Shown here in pieces: positions 25,056-32,188 of a stretch of DNA of 64,000 bases. This DNA comes from an uncultured Bacteroidaceae bacterium. Lineage in GTDB: Bacteria > Bacteroidota > Bacteroidia > Bacteroidales > Bacteroidaceae. The notes under the pieces were generated by a model. It saw only the letters and a program-made list of their open reading frames with translations. It had not been told where the DNA came from and searched no databases. The position numbers and the translations under genes were made by a program. The stretch covers positions 1-64,000 of the forward strand of contig CAKQYA010000013.1 in NCBI GenBank assembly GCA_934293005.1, written 5' to 3'. The stretch's first letter is position 1. Each line of letters starts with the position of its first letter.

Positions 25056-26462
25056 CTACACGTCTCGGCCTGGCTGAAGCTGCTCTGCATCATCGTAGGT
25101 GAGAATGCTGTTGACGAGTGTGGCTGCAAGGTTGCTTCCGCCCTTTCTTCCTTCAACAAGTATCTTTGGAATGTCAGCGAATGGCTTGGCTGCGTGCTTG
25201 CTCTCTTCGACGTGGACAAACCCGACTGGAGCTCCCACAATGCCCTCTGGATGGCACTTGCCTTTGTGGATAAGGCTGCAAAGTTCGAGAAGGGCTGTGG
25301 GTGCGTTGCCAAAGGCAAAGAGCACTCCGCGGCCTTCGGGATAGTCGGCAAGCGCAAGGCGGATGCCTGCCTGGGCGCGGGTGATGTTCAGGGTTTTGGC
25401 CATATCCTGTCCGCGCGGGTCGTTTATGTATGAGCGCACCTCGATGCCAAGACGCTCGAGGGCTCCCTTGCGGATGCCGCTTGCCACCATGGTGACATCT
25501 GTGACGATGGTGCGGATGGTGCCATTGCGCACTTTTTCATACATGAGAGCCGTGGCTTCTTTGTCCATCCACAGAAGGCGCTCCATCTCAAAGTCGGCTG
25601 TGGTGTGTATGGAATGGAGCAATGGCCACAGGCGCCACAGAGGGATGTCGGGGTTGCTCAATTCGCCTCGGATGGTCTGAAACGACTTTATCATGATGGA
25701 CTGGCCCACGTTTTGGCCCTCGTCGCCGCCTGTACGGTAATAGCCTCTTGGCGTGATGAACTTCCCGTTCCAATCGTACGACTGACTGTTGCCTATGATG
25801 ACAATGGTGAACATGTCTATGTCTTCAGGGTCGAACTTCTCCAATGTGGTCAATGTGACGGTCTGGTCTTCCCGTCCAGCCTGGCGCACATAGCCCACTA
25901 CGTTGTCGCTCCTGCGCTCTTGCAGGAAGATTTCCTTCAACCGGTAGAGTTGCCAATATCGCCCGTGGCTTTTGGGGTTGTATATTGCCGTGATGAAGTC
26001 GGCCATGGCAGCGGCCTTGATGCGTTTTTCGATCAAGGCCCAAGGTGTCATGAGGTCGCTCATGCTTACGACGCAGAAGTCGTGGCCCATGGGTGCGCCA
26101 AGCAACGAAGCTGCTTTCTGGAATGCGCTGATGCCTGGCAGGCTTATTATCTCCATGTCGGAATTGCACTCGCGCTTCATCTCATAGATGAGTGGAGACA
26201 TTCCATAGATGCCGGCATCGCCACTCGAAATGACACACACGGTCTTGCCCTGTTCGGCAAGACTGAACGCCAACTGTGCCCTTTCGCGCTCTTTCTTCAT
26301 TCCTGTGTCGACACATTCCGTGCCAGGCCTGAGGTATGGCGTTATGAACTGGAAGTAGTATTTGTATCCCACCACAACATCGCTGTCTTTTACGGCTGCT
26401 ATTACCGCAGGAGTGATGTCGTCTGGTGATCCTGGCCCTATGCCTGCTACGTATATTTTCAT
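25056..26462 (-). CDS. Fused CbiH/CobJ methyltransferase and CbiC/CobH mutase
   Basis: 468 residues. Residues 1-245 are precorrin-3B C17-methyltransferase, the ring-contracting enzyme (MKIYVAGIGPGSPDDITP, SSGDAGIYGM, AIYNPKSHGR). Residues about 255-468 are precorrin-8X methylmutase (MIKSFQTIRGE, the catalytic His in LHSIHTTADFE, ASGIRKGALE, GAPVGFVHVEESK). The two activities are far apart in the pathway. The first Met is at MKIYVAG; 32 codons of open frame before it are intergenic. The 191 bases between it and cobL contain degenerate TTACNNNGCTATGC-like repeats. Confidence 0.93.
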   Translation of the reverse strand: MKIYVAGIGPGSPDDITPAVIAAVKDSDVVVGYKYYFQFITPYLRPGTECVDTGMKKERERAQLAFSLAEQGKTVCVISSGDAGIYGMSPLIYEMKRECNSDMEIISLPGISAFQKAASLLGAPMGHDFCVVSMSDLMTPWALIEKRIKAAAMADFITAIYNPKSHGRYWQLYRLKEIFLQERRSDNVVGYVRQAGREDQTVTLTTLEKFDPEDIDMFTIVIIGNSQSYDWNGKFITPRGYYRTGGDEGQNVGQSIMIKSFQTIRGELSNPDIPLWRLWPLLHSIHTTADFEMERLLWMDKEATALMYEKVRNGTIRTIVTDVTMVASGIRKGALERLGIEVRSYINDPRGQDMAKTLNITRAQAGIRLALADYPEGRGVLFAFGNAPTALLELCSLIHKGKCHPEGIVGAPVGFVHVEESKHAAKPFADIPKILVEGRKGGSNLAATLVNSILTYDDAEQLQPGRDV

Positions 26463-26580
26463 TTGCTGACAAGATAAAAAATCAAATGACTGATTAGGGA
26501 TAATGATGTCCTTGCGATTCCAACCATGTCGGCATGCCGTTGGGAAAGGCAGCTGCATGGCTGGAATAGTGATGTGATTG

Positions 26581-26640
26581 TCTTCGGGATGCCTTTAGCT
26601 TGTCTTCGGGATGCCTTTAGCTTATCTTCGGGATATCATT
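26581..26640. repeat. 22-bp tandem repeat, 2.7 copies
   Basis: TCTTCGGGATGCCTTTAGCT occurs at 26581 and 26603 with a partial copy at 26625. It lies in the 217-base gap between the second TonB receptor gene and cbiH-cbiC. No B12 box was found in this gap. Confidence 0.9.
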
Positions 26641-26679
26641 ACGTTGACAGTTTGCTGTTAAAGAAAAGGACGAATGCTG

Positions 26680-28773
26680 TCATTTCTTGAAGCGCATGGC
26701 CAGACTCACATAGAACGAGCGTCCGGGGCTTACTGTCGAGAAGTTGGATGTCCAATATGAGCGGTCTTTCTTGTCGAAGATGTTTTCGACGCCAAAACCT
26801 GGCTCAAGCACAAACTGCTTCAATGTGACGGTGTGGCGTGTGTTGAAGTCCCATTGTCCGTATCCAGAGGCGTATCCGTATGTGCTGCTGTAGCGTCGTC
26901 CCTGCACATGGCCTGCCAGCGAAAGGTTCATGTGGTAGTTTTGCCATGTCTTGTCATATGCCACATTAACGTTGGCCACATGGCGCACCGACTTGTCAAC
27001 ATCGTTCTTCTTTGTCTCATACATCTGCGTCTTGGTGTTGAGAGCCGTTGTCTCCGACTCAGCATCTGTGAATGTGTAGCCTGCTCCGAAGCTGATGCCG
27101 AATGGCAGGATAAACTTCATGTTGGTGCTCACGCCCTTGAGAGTGGCCTTATCGATATTGTCGCGCTGGCGTATGGTGGTCCAGTCTTGGCTTAGCTGGG
27201 TGAGATGGGCATCGGCAGCAATCTCCTCGTTGGTGAGTGTGCGGTAGTTGATCATGTCGTTGATGCGATTGTGGAATCCGCTCACGCTGAATGTCATCCA
27301 TTCATTGCCATACTCAAGGTTGAGATTGAAGAAATGGTTTGTCTCGGGCTTCAGGCTCGTGTTGTTGATGGTGTAGCGTCCAGAGGTCTTAGCCTGGTCT
27401 GTGGCATAAAGCTGAGAGAGGGTCGGCGTGCGGTAGCCGCCAGCATAACTTGCGCGGGCACGGAATCCGCCGATGTGGTAGAACAATCCCACATTCGGCG
27501 TGAAGTGTGAACCGAAATTGTCGTTGTAGATGTATCGCAATCCACAGAGAGCTTCAAGGCCTGGAGCCATGACGATTTCGTCCTGAGCAAAGAAGTTGTA
27601 TGTGTTGGTAGTCTCAAAATCGATGTTGTCGCTCTCGCTGTTGAGCGATTGCTGCACAAACTCCATTCCGGCAGAGAGCTTGTTCCAGTCGGCAAGGCGG
27701 AAAATGCCCTTCAAGGTCTCATTGACATAATGCGTGCGCTTGCGCGTTTCATCATACGCTTCTTTGTCTGCTGTCTGCCAATAATCATATTTCGACACAT
27801 AATTGTCGCAATAGACATCAAGATAAAGGTGGGTCTTATTGTTTGGCGTCCATCGCGCTCCTCCGCCATAAGTGTAAGATTTGTGGTGGAGGTCGTATGT
27901 ATAGGCATTCTTCGACTTGTATGTGTATGTTGTCGCGCCTGTGGCGCTGTCTTTCTTCTTGCTCTGCGAGAAGGAGATGGCGTTTCGAGGACGGTCGGTC
28001 TCATGGTCGTAATAATTGCCGTTGATGTAGACAGACCATTTGTCGTCGAATCTCCATTCGAGTTTCTCGCTCACATTATGGCTTTTGAAGCCCGTCGACA
28101 TGGGGCGTCCGTTGAGCTTGTAGACGCTTTGCTCGTTTCCGTCGGCATCGGTCTCGAGAAACTCCTGGTATTTGTTAACCTGCCAATTGTCTGCTTGGCT
28201 GAAATTGTAAGATGTGTAGCTTGAGAACTTGCCTGAAGTGACATCCACGTTCACATCTTGTGTCTCGCGCCCGTTGTTGAGAATCTTAGTGCGTGCCGAA
28301 GCTTCAACCATGTTCTTGCTCTCGTCTGTGATGATGTTGATGACGCCGGCAATGGCATCGCTTCCATACAATGCGCTCGCAGCTCCGCTAAACACTTCGA
28401 TTCGCTTTATGTTGTCAAGACTGATGCGGCTCCAGCGGTCATCGCCGCTGATGCGCTTGCCGTTCTCCATGAGGAGGATGTAGTCGTCGCTGACACCATT
28501 GAAGTTGACAAAGCTTCCCATGCCGTTTGTATGCAGGGTGATGTTTGGAGTCAACTTGGTGAGCGCTTCCTGTATGCTTGTGGCTTGCACATTCTTGATG
28601 TCTTTGGCAGAGATGACTCTCACAGCCACAGGCGAATTGTCGGCCTTATGGTAAGTGCCTGTGCCTGTTATCACCACAGGATTGAGCTCGGTTGTTTTTG
28701 CCACATCCGACTGAGCATAAGCTGTGGCACATGCCATCAAAGATGTTGACAATAGTAATACTTTGTTTTCCAT
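26680..28773 (-). CDS. TonB-dependent outer-membrane receptor, BtuB-like
   Basis: Outer-membrane gated barrel of 697 residues, probably importing corrinoids. Signal peptide MENKVLLLSTSLMACATAYA, then directly a plug domain (PVVITGTGTYHKADNSPVAV, ALTKLTPNI, the FSGAASALYGSDAIAGVINIIT box split near 130-155) and a barrel ending MRFKK, with the terminal aromatic residue in FYVSLAMRF. There is no SusC-type N-terminal carboxypeptidase-like domain. It is the second such receptor in the locus and follows the PduO gene by 66 bases with a 24-bp tandem repeat between them. Confidence 0.88.
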   Translation of the reverse strand: MENKVLLLSTSLMACATAYAQSDVAKTTELNPVVITGTGTYHKADNSPVAVRVISAKDIKNVQATSIQEALTKLTPNITLHTNGMGSFVNFNGVSDDYILLMENGKRISGDDRWSRISLDNIKRIEVFSGAASALYGSDAIAGVINIITDESKNMVEASARTKILNNGRETQDVNVDVTSGKFSSYTSYNFSQADNWQVNKYQEFLETDADGNEQSVYKLNGRPMSTGFKSHNVSEKLEWRFDDKWSVYINGNYYDHETDRPRNAISFSQSKKKDSATGATTYTYKSKNAYTYDLHHKSYTYGGGARWTPNNKTHLYLDVYCDNYVSKYDYWQTADKEAYDETRKRTHYVNETLKGIFRLADWNKLSAGMEFVQQSLNSESDNIDFETTNTYNFFAQDEIVMAPGLEALCGLRYIYNDNFGSHFTPNVGLFYHIGGFRARASYAGGYRTPTLSQLYATDQAKTSGRYTINNTSLKPETNHFFNLNLEYGNEWMTFSVSGFHNRINDMINYRTLTNEEIAADAHLTQLSQDWTTIRQRDNIDKATLKGVSTNMKFILPFGISFGAGYTFTDAESETTALNTKTQMYETKKNDVDKSVRHVANVNVAYDKTWQNYHMNLSLAGHVQGRRYSSTYGYASGYGQWDFNTRHTVTLKQFVLEPGFGVENIFDKKDRSYWTSNFSTVSPGRSFYVSLAMRFKK

Positions 28774-28789
28774 TGGTTTGAATATATAT

Positions 28790-28835
28790 TATTATTGTTG
28801 TTTATCTGATTGTTATTGATGTTGTTTATCTGATT
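28790..28835. repeat. 24-bp tandem repeat before the TonB receptor start
   Basis: GTTGTTTATCTGATT occurs at 28797 and 28821 within the 66-base gap between the PduO-type gene and the receptor gene. Confidence 0.75.
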
Positions 28836-28839
28836 CAAA

Positions 28840-29397
28840 TTATTTTGTTTCTCTTCTCCACACAATATCTTCCACACCATTGTCGACATTCAGCTTTCTG
28901 GCCAACACGAAGAAATAGTCGCTGAGACGATTGACGTATGAGATGGCATTCTCATCCACATCGGCTCCGTTTTCAGCCACACGCAGTATCATCCTTTCGG
29001 CTCTTCGGCATACCGTGCGGCACACATGAGCGAACGAAGCGGCCCTCGATCCGCCTGGAAGTATGAATAGGTGCAATGGAGGGAGCAAGGCCTGGAGACG
29101 GTCTATTTCGCTTTCGATGACAGACACCATGTCGCATGTGATGATGTTTCCGCTTCTCACTTCTCTCACGCTATTGTCTGTGGCGAGATAACCGCCTAAG
29201 ACAAACAGAGCAGCTTGTATGTTGGTGAGAAACGTGATGTCTTTGGCATCTGTGCAATATGTTATGAGCACACCAACATGAGAATTAAGTTCGTCGACTG
29301 TGCCATAACTTTCAAGACGGTCGCAGCATTTGCTCACACGCTGTCCGCCAACAAGAGATGTCTGGCCTTTGTCTCCTGTTTTAGTATAGATTTTCAT
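28840..29397 (-). CDS. PduO-type corrinoid adenosyltransferase
   Basis: Transfers the 5'-deoxyadenosyl group of ATP to reduced cobalt of corrinoids. The 185 residues begin MKIYTKTGDKGQTSLVGGQRV, the ATP-binding N-terminus of the PduO class, followed by SYGTVDELNSHVG; the helix RTVCRRAERMI and the end YVNRLSDYFFVLARKLN are also diagnostic. It is not related in fold to CobA/BtuR. Nine bases separate it from the BtuF-like gene. Confidence 0.94.
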   Translation of the reverse strand: MKIYTKTGDKGQTSLVGGQRVSKCCDRLESYGTVDELNSHVGVLITYCTDAKDITFLTNIQAALFVLGGYLATDNSVREVRSGNIITCDMVSVIESEIDRLQALLPPLHLFILPGGSRAASFAHVCRTVCRRAERMILRVAENGADVDENAISYVNRLSDYFFVLARKLNVDNGVEDIVWRRETK

Positions 29398-29406
29398 AGG
29401 TAGTGA

Positions 29407-30684
29407 TTATTTTAATAGTTTGTAGTATTTGGGTGTGTAATGTGGCAAACTCTCAGGATGCAAGGCCTTGACATAATCGGCTAAGAGAAGATGAGGCTGC
29501 ACTCCTGCCAACTCGCGATAAGGTGTCAGCGCAAGATTGCAGAACAAAACATGCTTGTTCTTAAATGCGTCCATCGTAGCGTATCGTTCATCCTCTGCAG
29601 CAAGGTCGGCGAGCGAGAACTCGCCATTGAAACTGTCGTCTATTTGCCAGAAGTCGGCATGAATGCCTTGTGCGTAGACGCTTTCAAAATCGAGTGTCAC
29701 CCCACCCGATTCCTCATTGTCCTTCATCACATAATCAGCTCCTGCATCATGGAATATCTTTGCCATATAGCTTTTGCCTCCTGCTATGTACCAGCCATCG
29801 CGCATTTGGCGGCCCGAAATGATAGTGGGCAATGTGGCTTTGTTTGCAAATGCGGATTTATTTTTATATGCGGCTTTGCTTCTAAATTCTGCTTTGTTCC
29901 CATTGGAAGAAGATGGGTCGCGTTCTGTCAAATCCGCTTTGCCGTCAGACAAATCTGCTTTGGCATGCGAATCTCGCTCATTCGAAATGTATTGACGCAC
30001 TTCTTCCCTGAGAGCAATATACTTTGCCTCAATCTCTGCAAACACAGCATTGGCCCTGCGTGTTTCGCCTGTGAGCAACCCTATGAGCTTTATCCATTCG
30101 GCCTGGCCTAGCGGGTCAGTCTCTTTATATCCATGATGAGGGATGAGAGGGATGCCGCATTCCTTCAATGCTTCAAATCCTCCATGCTTGCTGGCCGACA
30201 CGAATATGTAGTCGGGCTTGCAGGCAATGACGGTCTCTAAATCGAAATTGCCTTCTTTGCCAATCTTCAATGTCTTGCCATTTTCCATCTGCGCTTTCAT
30301 CACGGGTGAGAAAAGATTGCGGAGTGAGTTCATGCCCACTATTTTGTCTTCAAGGCCAAGGACTTCAAAATTGCCAAGCTGGAGGGCTGTTGTGCAAATG
30401 AAACGGCGGCTTGGCTTCGTGATGACAAATTCCTCTTTCTTGGCATGCGGCACTTTGGGGTCGGGATTTGTGATGATCACGTGCACTCCGTCCGACTCAT
30501 AATTGACCTTAAGGCCTTTTGCGTATTTGATCTCTATCGTGTCGCTGCATTCATTTGCATGCAGGAGTGCCGAATCCTTCATCGCAAACAGTTCGTCCGC
30601 ACTATAATCCATCGTTTTATCATTCTGATTACCACACGAAAACAAAAATAAAACGGAAAGCAACAATAGAGCCGATTTTTTCAT
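29407..30684 (-). CDS. btuF: BtuF-like ABC substrate-binding lipoprotein with a repeat insertion
   Basis: Periplasmic binding protein of the iron/B12 class III fold, 425 residues from MKKSALLLLSVLFLFSC (lipobox with Cys17). Family motifs: ICTTALQLGNFEVLG, the KIVGMNS strand, and ETVIACKPDYIFVS. Haem, siderophore or corrinoid are all possible; context says corrinoid, with the BtuC-like permease downstream. About residues 234-284 are a lysine- and alanine-rich insertion (SHAKADLSDGKADL, then NKAEF, SKAAY, NKSAF, NKATL units) between the two lobes' linking helix and the second lobe; it corresponds to 29833-29985 and looks like an expanded codon repeat. The start 18 codons upstream lacks a proper signal. 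Confidence 0.85.
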   Translation of the reverse strand: MKKSALLLLSVLFLFSCGNQNDKTMDYSADELFAMKDSALLHANECSDTIEIKYAKGLKVNYESDGVHVIITNPDPKVPHAKKEEFVITKPSRRFICTTALQLGNFEVLGLEDKIVGMNSLRNLFSPVMKAQMENGKTLKIGKEGNFDLETVIACKPDYIFVSASKHGGFEALKECGIPLIPHHGYKETDPLGQAEWIKLIGLLTGETRRANAVFAEIEAKYIALREEVRQYISNERDSHAKADLSDGKADLTERDPSSSNGNKAEFRSKAAYKNKSAFANKATLPTIISGRQMRDGWYIAGGKSYMAKIFHDAGADYVMKDNEESGGVTLDFESVYAQGIHADFWQIDDSFNGEFSLADLAAEDERYATMDAFKNKHVLFCNLALTPYRELAGVQPHLLLADYVKALHPESLPHYTPKYYKLLK

Positions 30685-30712
30685 ATTGATAATAGTTTTT
30701 ATAATACCTACA

Positions 30713-30753
30713 AATAGGACTCGCCAGTTTATTAACAATCTGACGGTCCTATT
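30713..30753. repeat. Hairpin in the leader of the BtuF-like gene
   Basis: AATAGGAC at 30713-30720 pairs with GTCCTATT at 30746-30753 over a 25-base loop that can pair partly itself. It lies 29 bases before the btuF start within a 292-base gap after the cbiK-type gene. It could be an attenuator or processing site. No B12 box or promoter was found in this gap. Confidence 0.5.
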
Positions 30754-30976
30754 ATGCTATAATTTATTGACAGTAATGCTGCTGCATGAGCAATAACAAA
30801 TTGCCGCAACTGAGCAATGCCAATCAAAGACTTTTTATCATCACAACCTCAATAACGACATTCAACCTTGCTGGATGCTGCATGTGGCTACACGGCTCTG
30901 GCGAGCATAGCGAACAATGCCGATAGCATGAGCGCAGGCGGATGAATGAGCAAGAGGTTTTGTTTAAAAGGATTGA

Positions 30977-32089
30977 TTACTCCTCTGGATACATTGAATG
31001 GTATGCGTCCTCAAGGAAATCAGCATTCTTCGTGTGGTCTATCCAAACCTGAAGTATGCCTGGAAGCTCGAGAAGGCCCTGTGGGTTGTTATTAACCATT
31101 GGCACAGTCACGTTGTAGCCGTTGTGGCTGAAATACTCGTACCAAGAGTTATCCTCAGATGTTGGTTCGTCTGCGTCCCAGTATTCGCTGCCCACACCAG
31201 CCATGTCGTTATGAGCGTGGTCGCCAGCGATTGACATGAGGCAACGGAGATACAACTTGCCCGACTGCTTGCCAGCTTCAACCATGTTCTGGTGAACGTC
31301 TTGCTTGTATGTGTCGGCAGCATCAACAGTTCCTACAAAATAGTTAGGGTTGATTGCCTGAAGGGACTCCTGAAGCTGAGTGTAGCGCACGTTGGCCTTG
31401 AATGTGTCGTATGTGTCGGGATTGCCATGGCCCATGAAAGCCACAATTCCTTGTGCGGCATCGTCTTTGCAAACCTTGTTGAGCTCTTTTGCCACACGGT
31501 CAACATCGTTGCCTTCGCCCTCGAAGCTGCTGAGCAATGGAAGGCCAAGGAAGATTGAATGGTTGTCATTGAGCGACTTGAGGTATGCGTCGTCAAGACG
31601 GGCAGAAGCGATGTAACCATTGTTCATGAACTTCTTCACGCTTGCCACAACATTTGCAAACTCCTCGCCTGGGATGACCTGAAGCGACTGCACATACACT
31701 TTGATGTATTTTGCAGCTCCGATTGCGTGGAGAAGATAGCGTGGCTCATAATAGTCGCGCTTTTCACCATTTTCACCTGCACTTGCACGGTTGATGCAAA
31801 TATCAGAAGAGAAGCACACGTATACGTCGGCTTCTGGGAATGCTCTCTCATAAGCAGCCTTAGTGGTGTCGAATGCAGCAAAAGCGTTGCTCCATGTCGA
31901 GCCGAAAGCCACAAGAAGCACAGCTGTGTCTTTCTTCGACTTGGCTTTCTGGTTGGCTACCATCGTGTCGTTTACCGAAAACTCTGAGACAACGTTCTCA
32001 ACAGTCTTGTCATCGTCATCATCACATGATGTGAATGTGAATGCTGACATTGCTGCAAGTGCAGCAAGCATGAATGATTTGAATTTCAT
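30977..32089 (-). CDS. cbiK: CbiK-type sirohydrochlorin cobaltochelatase, exported lipoprotein
   Basis: Class II chelatase that puts cobalt into sirohydrochlorin at the start of the anaerobic pathway. From MKFKSFMLAALAAMSAFTFTSC (370 residues) it has a lipoprotein signal, then DDDDDK right after the lipidated Cys. The chelatase fold starts at AVLLVAFGSTW; metal-site histidines are in AFMGHGNPDTY and in AGDHAHNDM, and the end GILQVWIDHTK fits CbiK. Periplasmic CbiK is known in Desulfovibrio, but cytoplasmic forms are usual. The acidic run after Cys resembles the Bacteroidetes signal for surface-exposed lipoproteins, so this enzyme may face outside. It lies between two TonB receptor genes and behind the riboswitch. 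Confidence 0.87.
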   Translation of the reverse strand: MKFKSFMLAALAAMSAFTFTSCDDDDDKTVENVVSEFSVNDTMVANQKAKSKKDTAVLLVAFGSTWSNAFAAFDTTKAAYERAFPEADVYVCFSSDICINRASAGENGEKRDYYEPRYLLHAIGAAKYIKVYVQSLQVIPGEEFANVVASVKKFMNNGYIASARLDDAYLKSLNDNHSIFLGLPLLSSFEGEGNDVDRVAKELNKVCKDDAAQGIVAFMGHGNPDTYDTFKANVRYTQLQESLQAINPNYFVGTVDAADTYKQDVHQNMVEAGKQSGKLYLRCLMSIAGDHAHNDMAGVGSEYWDADEPTSEDNSWYEYFSHNGYNVTVPMVNNNPQGLLELPGILQVWIDHTKNADFLEDAYHSMYPEE

Positions 32090-32188
32090 TGTTTTGTGTG
32101 GTATAAATAAATTAAACAATAATGTTTGTTAATCCTGCTTTCACGCTCTTTCTTTATGTCTTTGACATCATTCATAATGAGCGGATCT

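Noticed and set aside
26463..26558. Upstream start for the CbiH-CbiC protein
   Set aside because: The 32 extra codons have no family similarity, while MKIYVAGIGPG is the normal N-terminus.
26463..26679. Second cobalamin riboswitch before the ring-synthesis genes
   Set aside because: No B12 box, GCCACTG or related string on the minus strand; the gap contains a 22-bp tandem repeat instead.
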